DNA of 64,000 bases from Stereum hirsutum FP-91666 SS1 (taxonomy: Eukaryota > Basidiomycota > Agaricomycetes > Russulales > Stereaceae): contig NW_006763135.1 of NCBI RefSeq assembly GCF_000264905.1, forward strand, positions 1,157,179 through 1,221,178, given 5' to 3'. The translations under genes were made by a program, and so were the position numbers. Of the stretch, positions 34,554 through 46,199 are shown in pieces (positions within the stretch are counted from its first letter, which is position 1; every line of letters starts with the position of its first letter). The notes beneath the pieces are model-generated. The model was not told the DNA's origin, did no database searches, and was given only the letters and a program-made list of their open reading frames with translations.

Positions 34554-37500
34554 CTACTTGCTCGTCGTCGGACTGACACTGGTGGAAAAAGACGGAGTTG
34601 AAAGATCAGGCCTAGGAGGAACCTTGAGCACGACCCGATGCGTCGGCGATCCTGATGTTATTGCTGATGATGGGCCCGCCACTGGTGCTGATCCTGATGC
34701 GGATGCAGTCGACCTCCAAGCTGATGATGGCAGCTTCAACGTCAACCTCCCATACCCGTTCTTCCGCCCCGGCACGTCCGAGAAAGAGTCGATTGGGTCG
34801 TCGTCCGATTCCAACTCATCGACCTCAATATCCACGTCTTCCTCTTCCTCACTTGTCACCTCGATATCCACATCCACATCCTCCTCTTCCTCTTCCTCCT
34901 CCTCTTCATCAGACCGCGCCACCTCCCACAGCCCATCATCCACATGCACCAAATCCTCGAACCCACCCACACTCCCACCTGCTCTCCTCGGCGTCCACTT
35001 ATCCAAAAACTCGTACTGCTCCCCTAGTTTCAGCTTTAGATGGTCGACCGCGTTCGAAGCTGAATTCGAGTGCGCGCGCGGCAGCTCGTCGTCCGCCGAC
35101 ATCGCGCTGTTCTCGTCCGCCTGTGTTTGTAAGGAGGGATTATTCCGCCGGTAACTGCGTCGGATGGGCGACATGACGGGTCTTAAGGCCTCCCGACTGA
35201 CCGATTCCATAGGGAACAGCTTCCTCAGCACCTACGCCAGTAACAACGACACGAACATCAGCACACAACCACACAGCGAACAACTCCTCGCCTGCACATA
35301 GCAAAAGGAAGGGGAAAAAAACACGCACCCAAGGCCCCAACGTCTCATGCCTCTCCTTCGATATCCTCGGCATGCCCACCCTCAACGTGACCGCCATAAA
35401 ACTCGGCAACACCTCGCTCATCTCCGATAACGGCCGTCTCTGCAGGTCTGGCTTGATCAGTCGTTTCATGGATCTGCGCAGAGTGTCGCCGTTGGGGCGC
35501 TCAGCGCTCGGGAGGTGGTTGTGGCGATGGTGCGCGAGGAGGGCGGGGGCTTGGTCGAAGAAGTCGTCGCAGCCTGCGGGGAGGAGGATGAATAGAATGA
35601 GTGTTCTGTTTGGGTTATTGGTTTGGTGGGTATAGGGGATGTGTTGTGTATGGGGATTTCATTACCTTCGTATGCACAATAAAACCCGGAAGTGACATGT
35701 TCTCGGACATGCGCCTCGATCTTCGGAACTCTGTGTTCACAGCCGTTCCACTCACACGCGGAGCCCTGTCAACACCAAAGTAAAATCAGTAACCATCCCA
35801 CCCAGTGCAACAGAATTTGTGGCAAGGGCGAACGAAACCTGGACAGGGAGTGAAACAGTGAAACTCACCATCTGTCCCTTCTCCGCCTTCGCCTTCTCCA
35901 CATGCACGTCCTTCAAATGCTCCAACAGTTTCTCCTCCGAATCCACCACAACGCTACACTCGTGCCACTTACATGGCCTCAGCCTCAACCTCGACCTCGC
36001 CTGCCTCGCCGCCTTGTCTACACCCAGCGTCCGAAAGTTTTGAAAGTGGACGAGGTCACGTCGATTTTGGGGCGTGGCATGTCATGAAACAAGAAAATAA
36101 TCATTGATAATCAGAACGCGTTCAACCAAGAGAATACAGATCTACTCCACTAAACAGACATACCGATAGCCTCTTCGTCCTCTCCGTCTACCTCTCGCAC
36201 CTCCTCCATCACCTGTACATCCACCTCCCCCTCGTCGCTACTCTCCACCCTATTCATCCACCTCCCCTTCCTTTTCTTGACAGAAGCCTTCAAAGCCCTC
36301 TCCTTCTCCCTAGCCCTCTTGACATACTCCGGAGGCGATGGTATGAGCACGTACGCCTGTTTTCTAGCCTTGCCTTTGACTTTCTTCGACGTGGAGGTAG
36401 AGATGGTAGAGGAGATAGACCTCGGGACAGGAACAGCATCGGGTTGTAAGTCGTCAAAAGCGACGCTTGGACCCGCTTCTGCTTCTGCCTGGACCCGAGT
36501 GAAACGAGACATAAGGCCGGAACCGGAACCAGAAGCGGTGGGAGGGAGGGGAGCTGGCCGTGATACGGGCGGCCCGCCGAGCGTCGTCCATACTTTGTCT
36601 GAATCGTTCTGTACCGTATACGACGACGGACCCGAAATATTCGAATGTGGTTTCTTGGCGGAGGTAGACACCAGCAAGTCCGGTTTGTGCACGAAAGGCT
36701 CGTCGATATCCATTGGGGCGTCGCGAATTGGAGGCTGTGGGACGACTCTCGTGTCCACGGGATTTACTACCGCCGCCACATCCGCCACACCTTCTTCCTC
36801 TTCTTCCTCCTCCTCCTCCTCCTCCTCTTCCTCCTCAACGACGCCTTTGACCGTCTCAATATGAACCTCGGTCTGAGCTTCGTCCTCGATCACCTCCTCG
36901 ATCCTAGGCCCCGACCCGTCGTCAACCGCACCACCAGGAATGAAGATCGCGTCTTGAAGGGGAAATATAAACGGCGGTACGTTGCCCATACCCATACCCA
37001 TACCCATATCCATATCCAGATCCATATCCATACCCATCTGCGTCCCATCAGCTGTTTCCTCAGGCGGGTACGAAAGCTCGGGGATCATCGACGTCTCCCT
37101 CTCTTCTTCCTCTTCCTCTTCTTCTTCCTCGGGTCCGGTCGTTTCAATCACCCCATCGCTCTGCACGTGTAACTGCTCGACATCCTCCGTCAGATCAATC
37201 ACATCCACCGAAGCCTTCTTCGCTCCCTGTCCCTGTCCCTGTCCTTGTCCCGACTGCAGTAGTGGCTCTGGCTCTCCACCCTCCGTCCTCATCCCATTCT
37301 CGTTCCCGACCTGCACGAGCGGCCCCCTCTCCCTCGACACAGACATCGAGTGCCTCTTCGCTTCTCTGCCATCGCCGCCTCTGCTGCCTACACTCGACCT
37401 GTCGTCTTCCTTCTCGTTTTCGTGTGACCGCTTACGTTTCTGGCCAGAATGATTCACAGTTGGAATCGTAGTCGAGGATGAAGCGGCGATAGCAGAGTTG

Positions 37501-39746
37501 GTAGTAGCGGCGGCGGGAGTAGGCGACCCTGACGTTTGTGGCGCGAGTGCTGGTGTAGAGACCGAGGGGGATGCGGAGGGTGTAGAACCCGACTTTGAAC
37601 CTGCATTCGCGGCCTGCATGAGTTTGAGTGAGCGTAACAGCGAAGATGTGAACGTTGGTTTCGACTGAGGCGGCGATTGGGGCTGAAGGATTGATTTCTC
37701 CTGCACTGGCGCCGTTCCCTTCGATGGTGCAGTTGCAGCAGTGGCCGTCGGCTTCGACCATTGTGGTGCAGTGACAGGAACCGATTGGAAAGAGGAGGTA
37801 TGTGGCGATGTGATGGGGACGGTAGTTGAAGAGGCGGACGGGGAGGATGTAAGGTACGGGCTGAGATGCGCGTTCGCATACGGCAGAGGCTTCGCCTGCA
37901 CTGGCCCATCATAAGTCGCAAGCGAAGACGTTGAATCGCCATAGGGAGGCTGAGCGAGCGGGGGCTGAACGGTGGATGAAGTCCCCGAAGACGTAGTATC
38001 TCGATAGTGGGAGCTTGGTTGTGGACGAGAAGTACTTGACGATACTGCGGGAGCCGATGTAGGAGGATGCGAGAGCTGTACGCCATTCGATGAAGCTTGT
38101 ACGTTCGGAGGGGTTTGTGCTTTCGTCTGAGCCGCCTGTGCTGTAGTAAGCATTTCTTGGAGTCGGCTTGGAGGTCGATTGAAGGTTGTGCTCGTTGGTC
38201 GAGATTGTGGGTTGGAGGATGACGGGGATGGTTGTTGAGCAGTGGATGTAGATGTCGGGGCAGTAGGCGTGGCTTGAGCCTGTGGCATGGGAATACCTGC
38301 AGCCGAAGCGTTTGCTTCTCCCAACAAGTTTTGTAAATACTCCTTATTGGACCCCGAGACGGAGGCAGAACCACCTTGAGCAGCGTTGGTAGATGAGTCG
38401 GGAGTGGCTATCCCATGTTCTTGCTTATATACCCGAATGATCGTCTCAAACCAATTCTGAGCGGTCTGCCGGGTGAGTGTCTTGCTCTCGATTTGCAGTT
38501 GAAGAACATTTGCAAGCTGCTCTCGAGCGCGTTCGTACCCATCAGACTGAAAAGACGGGTACGACAAAAAACGTGAGTAATGGATGATCGAAAAGGACGT
38601 GGGCTCTAGTTTATGGTGTCCCACCTTAGTACGGTCGTTGAATGCCTTCTGCAGACGGTCTGAGAAAAACAACGTAAGTTGACCGACAGGAGAAAGAGGT
38701 GATTCCATCCATCAAAATAGTCACTCACGAACAAGCTGAACGGAATCAGGGTTTGGTGCAGTGAAGGCTATCACACAAAGGATGTTCGGGAAATGTATTC
38801 TCAGGAAGGGTGATGGGAATGCGTACCTGTGGGTGCTTGAGCTGTAGGCAGGGTGCTAGGTCCTGCAACGGATGAACCAGCCTGCACTTGGTCTGGCGAC
38901 GGCAGTCAACAAAAGAACGCGAACCAAGATGTAAGATAAAACGCACTCTGGAGATTTGAGAACTGCGCTGTTTGCATACTAGTCGTGTCCTGCGGCTGGT
39001 GTTGAGTAGGAGCTTGTGAGTTATAATGAGTCTGCGTGTTGACCGAAGATTGAGCGCTTGTCGACTGGTGTCGTCTTGGTACATATTGTGGTGCAGAAAC
39101 TTGACCTGGGTTGCTCGTTGCCTGAGGAGCCCACTGGGACGTATGACGGTAGTGATCTTGCACTGGAGCCGGAGCTGCCTGACTCTGTATGGCGCTGTAT
39201 GGCTGTTGACTTGGATGTGGCAAAGCGTTATAGTTGGCGGATGACTGGTGGGACCAACCGGTCACAGGCTGATTCTGATTCGCGCCACCACAGATGAGAA
39301 ACGAAATGCACGACAGGGGTGATGAGTTCTGCAACGTACTTGGGTTGGGTATCGTGCAACCTCTGTCCCAACGGGAAGCTGTGGTGTAGCCTGACCTATC
39401 ATTCCGTTCGAAGAGCTCGTGGCGTGTTCAAGCATCCTGATTGGAATATTCATCAATAAGTATTGCGCGGGATGGATCACCAAGACCAAACTCACTGGAG
39501 GTTACTCAGATGTATACTTTGTCTAAAAAAATCTCAACTGTCAGGGGTCAAACAAAATGTACAGCATAGCCAAAAGACTTACTGTGCCTGCTGTCCTTGG
39601 TAGAATGCTTGCTGGTAGAACCTCATCAATTCTTCCCGCGAAAAAGTGAAAGCCCCAGCCTGGGCCGGTGCAGATCTGTTCTGCACATTCCGCTGTCCAT
39701 TCTGGTAGGGGTAATTAGGGTTTGGGGGCTGTCCGCCGTTGTTCAT
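34554..39746 (-). CDS. Large nuclear C2H2 zinc-finger protein (three CX4C fingers)
   Basis: Minus-strand exons 39583..39746, 39496..39522, 39340..39436, 38947..39274, 38827..38892, 38729..38767, 38625..38659, 36164..38546, 35869..36017, 35666..35765, 35329..35573 and 34554..35231 join in frame to 1436 residues. The N-terminus is Gln/Asn/Pro-rich. A helical segment (residues about 252-300, REQLANVLQLQ, QNWFETIIRVYKQEHG) is followed by about 700 disordered residues with KRKR-type basic and long Glu runs. Three fingers lie near the end: C1062/C1067/H1080/H1085, C1100/C1105/H1115/H1119 and C1126/C1131/H1144/H1149, with the CX4C spacing and Trp seen in GLI/ZIC/AEBP2-type fingers. A further acidic tail follows. 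It is presumably a chromatin or transcription factor. The join at intron 36018..36163 (146 nt) is the least certain; the finger part has no ATG of its own, which supports one gene. Confidence 0.72.
36985..37038 (-). repeat. Hexanucleotide minisatellite encoding Met-Gly/Met-Asp repeats
   Basis: The plus strand has tandem CCCATA/TCCATA units inside the main exon of the C2H2 protein gene. On the coding strand they give alternating MG and MD dipeptides. A 6-nt unit keeps frame when copy number changes. Confidence 0.85.
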
Positions 39747-39928
39747 GGTGGTCAGGATGATGGAGGAGGCACCCAAGTACGCTCGAGACGGTCGTGATCG
39801 GCGAGCGGTCACTCAAGCGCGTTGGTCACAAGTGACACTCACGGTCACGTTATGGGGACGACAAATCAACGTCTTCATGTGGCCCATCGCATCCTTTGCG
39901 ACAACTATCGAAATTGCCGGCTAACAGA
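39747..39928. promoter_or_regulatory. 182-bp divergent promoter region
   Basis: It separates the start codons of the C2H2 protein gene (minus) and the NDUFAF5 gene (plus). No TATA box is obvious. Confidence 0.5.
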
Positions 39929-41434
39929 ATGCAGCACCTATCACGCCGTATACCCCAGTTCCGCTGCTCAACCAGGGCCTACGCATCACTCACTTCATCA
40001 CCCATAAACCCCACTAGCGTCGGCCCCTTCCAAGTCTTCGACCGCAACGCCAAACGTATCCAAAAAGACCGAGCCGCTACTCGTAATGACGGTGAGGCTA
40101 GTCGGACGGTAGATTACGTGCGTGACGAGGTCGCAGAACGGATGATTGAACGATTCATGGTATGTCCGTACTTCCGTGTAGCTAGGACAAGGAGGTTGGA
40201 GAGCTGAATAGGGGCCATTGTATGGTCGGGTTGGTCTTGAAGGATGTGAAACGCAAGTTCTCGTCAGTCTTGGATATCGGATCCGGCTCTGGACATTTCT
40301 CGAAGCTTTTGGAGCAGGACCAGACGTCGAAGGTGACCATGCTGGATATGAGTGGTACGCAGGCTTCATTACCTTTCGTTCGAAACCATTGTCCTGACAT
40401 GCTATCAGAGAAGATGTTACACAGAGATCCTGATTCAGAGTTTGAAGGTTCGAGCCGCCGTTCGCTCGCCCAGTTACGTGTGCAAGACTCATGAGTGCCT
40501 TCTAGTCCCTGTCGAACGTATGCACGCCGACGAAGAAAAACTCCTCGAGAACATCCCCCCAAACTCACAAGACGCCATTGTGTCCTGTCTCAGTTTACAC
40601 TGGGTGAATGACCTCCCAGGTACGTCTATTCTTGATTCAAACCCCTTCAGTATCCCGTCTCACATAGCCCACCACACAGGCGTCCTCATCCAAATCAGAG
40701 AAGCCCTCAAACCCGACGGCGTCTTCATCGGTGCTCTCTTCGGCGGCGACACCCTCTTCGAACTCCGAACGTCCCTTCAGCTCGCAGAAATAGAGCGAGA
40801 AGGCGGTATCTCTCCGCACGTCTCTCCCATGGCCGGTACGCGCTTCCCCTACCATGTCTTCGTCATTGCCGTGATACTGAACGGCTCATGTTTGCTCAGA
40901 TCCTCGAGATATGTCGAACCTCATGGGCCGAGCAGGATTCACGCTTCTTACCGTCGATGTCGACGAAGTCAAGGCGGGATACCCGTCTATGTGGGAGTTG
41001 CTTGATGATTTGAGGGATATGGGCGAGAGTAACGCCGTTGTCGGTCGGTGCGTATCGCCAATGTCGTTCATCCCCGGGCCACTGTGGCGCCACGCTATCA
41101 CAGCAACGCAGAATAATGACTGAAAGTGCTTTCTTTAGCCGAAACGTCATTCACAGAGACACGCTCGCTGCTGCCTCCGCTATATACAAGGGTAAGTCAG
41201 GTATTTCTTGAGAATATATATGATCTGAAAACTGACTGCATTCTTTAGAGATGCACGGTGAAGAAAATGGGACAATACCAGCGACTTTCCAGGTCATCTT
41301 TATGGTACGTCCGATTGCGTAGCCAGCTAGGGCTCATACTCACGAGACAACAGATCGGCTGGAAACCTGCTCCTACACAACCCAAGCCCCTCGAGAGAGG
41401 CTCAGGCAAAACTAATCTGAAGGAAGTGCTCTAA
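39929..41434 (+). CDS. NDUFAF5: NDUFAF5-like mitochondrial complex I assembly factor (class I methyltransferase fold)
   Basis: Nine exons (39929..40159, 40243..40354, 40409..40447, 40506..40619, 40680..40835, 40900..41047, 41139..41191, 41249..41304, 41354..41434) give 329 residues. The basic N-terminus [20 protein letters not shown] is a likely mitochondrial presequence. The SAM-binding motif I is [15 protein letters not shown] (about 86-100). The motif [15 protein letters not shown] follows, then [50 protein letters not shown] and [23 protein letters not shown]5 hydroxylates an arginine of the NDUFS7 subunit during early complex I assembly in mammals, despite its methyltransferase fold. Its presence fits an aerobic fungus with complex I. 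It is convergent with TRM10; the stops are 40 bp apart. Confidence 0.93.
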
Positions 41435-41474
41435 TAAGTTGTCGAAGATCACCACTGCATATAATATATGGACA

Positions 41475-43025
41475 TCAAGCATCTGCCTCTCTTATACCAT
41501 CATCCACGACACTCGTCTCTGCTCCTGCATCCACTCCCACCTCCGGCTCTAACACTGCTCCATCATCTGCCACTGAGCTCGTCAACCCCTTGGCCTCTAC
41601 ATCGCCGCTCTCGTCCCTGTCTTGTTCCTTGTCATCATATTCACCACCCTCACCTTCACCGTCCTCACCCCCATCATTGCTCTTCGCCCGCCCCGCTCCA
41701 CCCTGCTGGAACTTGCGCTTCGGGATAACAGCATAAAACGCCTGCTCCCAATCCTTCGTCTCGACCCATTTTAGCAAGATCTCGAAGACTTGGTTGACCG
41801 TTAGAACTTTGCGGGTGGGCAAGTCGGTAAGGTAGCGACCAATTGGGAGACGTGCGGCGCGGATGCCGGAGGTGGTGGCTTTGTTCAGGCAGAGGTTCTG
41901 TATATGAATGTAAGCATGGATAGAGGTAAAGGAGGAGTGTTGCGACTTGGGATATATGGGTGGGCAGTGAGAGAGGGAACGTGCCTTGTAACGGTTGTGA
42001 TCGCATATGCCACCGATGATGTATGTTTCGCCTTCTTTGAGCTCATTCAGCTCGTCCGACGAGTCGGCGGTGAGATATACGACGGTGTCTTTTGATGCAG
42101 AGCCTCTGGAGTTTACTTGCTTGTTCCCCTTCCTTCCTACCTTCTTCCCTGAAACAGGCGCTATCTTCGCTCCGTCTTGCGCAGCCGTTACAGCTTCCTC
42201 CCCGGTCACAGCGACCTCGTCTGATGCCACGGGAGTCTCGCGCCACAGATCTTCGTAGCTCTCAGTCCACCACTCCGTGCCCGTCCAACGCTTGTATCCT
42301 GCATCGTTCATGCTCTCAAGACGCGTTAATGTTCGGCCGTTGAGCGAAGTGTAGAGGATGTTGGAGAAGAAAGTGTCGGCATGTCGATTGGCGCTATACG
42401 TGTACGCGAGCTGAGAACAAAGCGAACTGACTTCCTACACACCACCCCACCAAACCACGACCACAGCCATATCCATAACAAACGAATGCATGCATGTAAA
42501 TAACTACTTACACGCCTTGACCAGGAGGCTCCACGAATTGAAATGGGATATGGATATGGGAAATGCGAAGGGGGAGCAAGGGTCAACGAATAAAAAGCAC
42601 CGCACCTTCTCGCTCATCTTATCGTCGAACCCCAGATCGACGACCACCCTCGCCCCGAATGCGTTCCTCGGAGCACCGTGACTGAGCTTGGCCCTCTTCT
42701 TCACCCTGCCATCGTCTTCAGCTGCAGTGTCGACGTCCTCCCCAGCAGCGATCCGCTCCGCACGCTCACGCTTCTTCTCTTTTTTCTTCTCCTTTTCGCG
42801 CGCGCGCCGCTCGAGCTTGCGTTCCGCGAGGAACTCTGCCTTGCGAAGTTTTTTCTGAGCCTTTTTGGAGAGGGGCTGGGGCTCGGATCGAGTCTGATAT
42901 TCGGGTTGAGGCTCGTCAGTGCCCGTTAAGGACTGTTGAGCATTATTTTGAGGCTGATTTTCGGCGGTAGGTGGTGCGTCCACGTCAGGGGTCGGCAACT
43001 GTGAATTTGTAGTCGCCGTTGCCAT
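41475..43025 (-). CDS. TRM10: tRNA (guanine-9-N1)-methyltransferase Trm10
   Basis: Minus-strand exons 42606..43025, 41985..42434 and 41475..41897 give 430 residues. The first 140 are charged: a Pro/Gln-rich start, then a Lys/Arg/Glu helix (SKKAQKKLRKAEF, KEKKKEKKRERAERI). The SPOUT methyltransferase domain spans exons 1 to 3, with VVVDLGFDDKMSEKEV, VYLTADSSDELNELKEG, YIIGGICDHNRYKNLCLNKA, ARLPIGRYL and KVLTVNQVFEILLKWVETKDW. The Asp in GICDHNR is the conserved candidate general base. The C-terminal tail is acidic. The enzyme methylates G9 of tRNAs in nucleus or cytoplasm. The intron at 41898..41984 starts with GC rather than GT, directly after the conserved RYK. Confidence 0.95.
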
Positions 43026-43339
43026 AGCCAAGTGAGTGTGCGAGTGGGTCGGGTAACGGATGTGAGCGTGGTGGTCAGCGAAAGAAGAAGAAAGATGGAT
43101 CGCTGCTGGTGGCGGAAAGTGAAGGCGTTCGTGCCAGTGACCGTTATGACTCTGGTTAGTAAACGTCCTCGGATCTCGCCCCAATCTCCTTTCGTTCTGC
43201 TCACTGGGTCTTGCTCGCCCTCCCCCTTCGCCTTCGTTTTTTCTTTTCTTATTCGCCTTTTGTACAGTTTGTTGCACGTCTATCTGTCTTCAGCGCTAAG
43301 AACGGTTTCGCTCGATTTATCTCGACCACGACGAAGACG
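43026..43339. promoter_or_regulatory. 314-bp divergent promoter region
   Basis: It lies between the TRM10 start (minus) and the thioesterase start (plus). The frame upstream of the thioesterase ATG stays open back to 43211 but has no upstream ATG. Confidence 0.5.
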
Positions 43340-44531
43340 ATGCCGATCGCACCGCTTCAGAAATTGACGGTCGACGCACTGACGGATCATACGGCCACCG
43401 TCATCTTTGTCCACGTTCGTTGCAATCTCAGCGATGCGCTCTGTGCCTTTTAACCTGTTCGATCCGTCTAGGGTCTCGGCGACACCGGCCACGGATGGAA
43501 GCCAGTGGCGAACATGTTCCAAGCCGACCCGGGTCTAAGCCATGTTAAATGGGTGCTTCCCCATTCGTGAGTATTGTCCGTCCATGCCTTGGCTCACCGT
43601 GTACTTACTGACATCCCCTCACTCAGACCTTCAATCCCAGTGACTGCAAACTCAGGGATCGTAATGCCCTCCTGGTATGCCTTGCTCACCCACAAGCCCC
43701 TATTGTAACCCCTCCTCCAGCTCCATTCAACCTCTCTCCTCCTCCCCGTGCCCGTATTAGGTTCGACATCATTTCTTTCGGATTCGACTGCGACGAAGAC
43801 GAAGCCGGCATCCTACGCTCCGTACACCAAATCGACAAACTCATCACCGACGAAATCGACTCGGGCACTCCTGCTGAACGGATCGTCCTCGGTGGCTTCA
43901 GTATGGGCGCCGCCATGAGTCTCACCGTCGGTCTTTCGAACGAGAGGAGGTTGGCCGGGATCGCGTCGCTGAGCGGATGGCTGCTCATGAGGAGGACGTT
44001 CAAAGCCGTGAGTACTTACCAAACCCCTGCTTCCTGTCGCTTTGCTTTGCTTCTCCGTCGAGATTCGCGCCGTTGCCGTTGCGGATCGAGTACATAACCA
44101 AGAAGAGTGGATGTTCGTGTTCTGGACGTACGACGAACGCCGTCATAACACATGGCGCTCCTGATCCGCTGCGTCCCAACTTCTCTGCGTTCCTCGATTT
44201 CATGCCATGCTTATGCACAAATTATTTATACATCCACTCGTCAACTTGCCCCATCCGCATTTAGATGGCCGGCCGCCACGCGAAGGAGCTCCCGATCTTC
44301 TGGGGACACGGCACGCACGACCCGCTCGTCAAGTACCACCTCGGCGTCGAGTCCGTCGCCGCGTTCAGGTCGCAGATCGGGATCGGGACGGCGTCGCTCG
44401 ATGCGCCGGATGCGGAGGGGTTGAAGGGCATCTCGTTCAATTCGTATAGTGGCCTGGGGCATTCGACGACGGATAAGGAGTTGGACGATTTGAGGGGGTG
44501 GTTGAAGAAGGTGTTGCCGCAGGAGCAATAA
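43340..44531 (+). CDS. Acyl-protein thioesterase (lysophospholipase-like alpha/beta hydrolase)
   Basis: Exons 43340..43414, 43472..43566, 43627..43674, 43761..44007 and 44265..44531 give 243 residues, close to yeast Apt1. The fold begins with ATVIFVHGLGDTGHGW (oxyanion loop), then VKWVLPHSPSIPVTANSG and PSWFDI. The catalytic triad is readable: Ser120 in GGFSMG, Asp174 in GTHDPLV and His221 in GLGHSTTD. The enzyme removes palmitate from cysteines of membrane proteins such as Ras and G-alpha subunits in the cytosol; relatives also hydrolyse lysophospholipids. The last intron (257 nt) is several times longer than others here, but the join RRTFKA-MAGRHAKE matches the family, so no missing exon is suspected. 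An insertion in the C-terminal part (about residues 195-208) is not typical. Confidence 0.93.
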
Positions 44532-44830
44532 CAGGTGTTTAGATACGGTTTGGAGGGGAGGGGGAGGGTGTGCTAGGTGGTTCTTGTCTTTTCTTCCTCA
44601 CACACGGTAAGACTTGCAACGTTTGGGACACTGTCGTACGCGCAGTACTGGCTAACGTGTTCACACTTGTCTCAGCATTTGTATTCTGACCTCATATGAT
44701 CATACACGTCAACTTAGTATTTCTTGTCCTTTTACAACTTTTGGAATGTCTTGGGAGATCGTCAGGAGAGGAAAGTCATCACGAGCAAAGACCTGACCAA
44801 CACAGATCTTGTGCCAAGAGTGTCATTGGT

Positions 44831-45307
44831 CCGCGGAGTCCACGAACCGTGCTGGGTAACTTCTACTTCCCCACCTTGCCTTACTTCATCTCCCTTGCGC
44901 CGCCACAAAATAGTATGGATTAGAAGGCATCTACAGACGAAGACCAGAGATGTGACCGACTGCGCGTTCGACCAGTCCGAGGAGTCCCACGAACACGACG
45001 CGGAGGAGGACGGAGTCGCTGAATCAAGCCCATTTTTCAGATCAGAATAGTACACGGATTCCCAGAGGTAACAGTCTATTATCATCATTCTACCTTCCCG
45101 TGTAGATCTGATTTTCCTCCAACAATAGGTTGGCAGACTAGAGTGTTTATATCTATTTATCGCAGTGTCAGAGTCGCTATCTTGTGTTGTAGCCGCTGTG
45201 TCACCGCACACTACAGCATGAGCTAGAAGAGTTCTCACTTCTGCAGATTTCGTGACAAACGAAAACTGACTAGCAAGCGCCTGAGAGCCCGAGGAGTCTC
45301 ACGAACA
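44831..45307 (+). repeat. Three dispersed copies of an approx. 18-bp motif
   Basis: Copies are at 44831-44848 (CCGCGGAGTCCACGAACC), 44976-44996 (core CCGAGGAGTCCCACGAAC) and 45288-45307 (core CCGAGGAGTCTCACGAAC), all on the plus strand and within 480 bp. They differ by one or two bases and a 1-bp indel. The function is unknown; they may be remnants of a local duplication. Confidence 0.6.
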
Positions 45308-46035
45308 TGCAGAAGTCTTCACGCCATCTGCAGCGTGGTCCACCTCACTAAACCTCGCGTCGGAACAACACCCAGAGTCACTCGATAAAGCCAGGCTTTT
45401 GTTCTCATTCCTCTGAACAACGCTGACTCTATGTTTTCCATGCCGACAGGCTAGGCATTTGTTCGTTGTAGATGCTTCATGGACACCGTTCTTCGAAACA
45501 TGCCCGCTTGAGAACTTGAAACCCGCTCTTAGCTGCGGTCTAACAGCCTAGCACGAACCTCCCATCTCACTCCATACCGGTTTCATACCCCATCCTCACA
45601 CACTTCATCTCCTCTCCGTCCATTCACATCTCCCCGTATTCGTGTTCGTCCATCCACATCCCACAGCACCCGCGACGTACAGCCCCGTTCCGCCAATAAA
45701 GTCTAATAATTGCCTCGCCGTTCGCACGTTAGTGAGAACATCCGACCATACACACTACGGAGAAGTTTGAAAGCTTTCAGACGGCCTTCATGAAGTTTCA
45801 TACGCAGGCCTAAATGGCGCAAGGGTCCTCCCACGAAGAGGCTTTCCATCCCGCACAGGCTCTACACTGAGCGAGAGTCCTTGTCGTCGGTGCAACCGCG
45901 ATTGCCTCAGGTTTTCGATTGTGATCGCTAAGCAAGTCTTAGAACCCCAAGAACCCAAGACCCAACCGTCTGGTCCGTCTCCATCTTCATCACTGCGATG
46001 ACAGGCTGTGTGTAGTGGGGCGAGGGGTGGGATGG

Positions 46036-46043
46036 TATATAAG
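46036..46043 (+). promoter_or_regulatory. TATA box of cupredoxin gene
   Basis: TATATAAG lies 157 bp upstream of the start codon at 46200, with a C/T-rich stretch after it. It is a good match in sequence and position for a strongly expressed fungal gene. Confidence 0.6.
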
Positions 46044-46199
46044 CTGGATCGTGGGGGAGGAGAGGAGGAGGTCCCGACCACGAGAGTTCCTGCCCAGACC
46101 TTTTTTCTTCATCCGCATCTTTTCATTCGTCCTTGCTGAACCACATACAGCTCTGCCTGGTGCCAAGCTATAATCCTTTGAAGTCGTCGAATCTAAAAA

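Larger units (their letters stand above)
44532..46199. other. 1.67-kb intergenic region with a thrice-repeated short motif
   Basis: No gene was found; open frames are short and family-less. A motif close to CCGAGGAGTCYCACGAAC recurs three times (see the repeat entry). The 3' part is C/A-rich and leads into the promoter of the cupredoxin gene. Confidence 0.45.
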
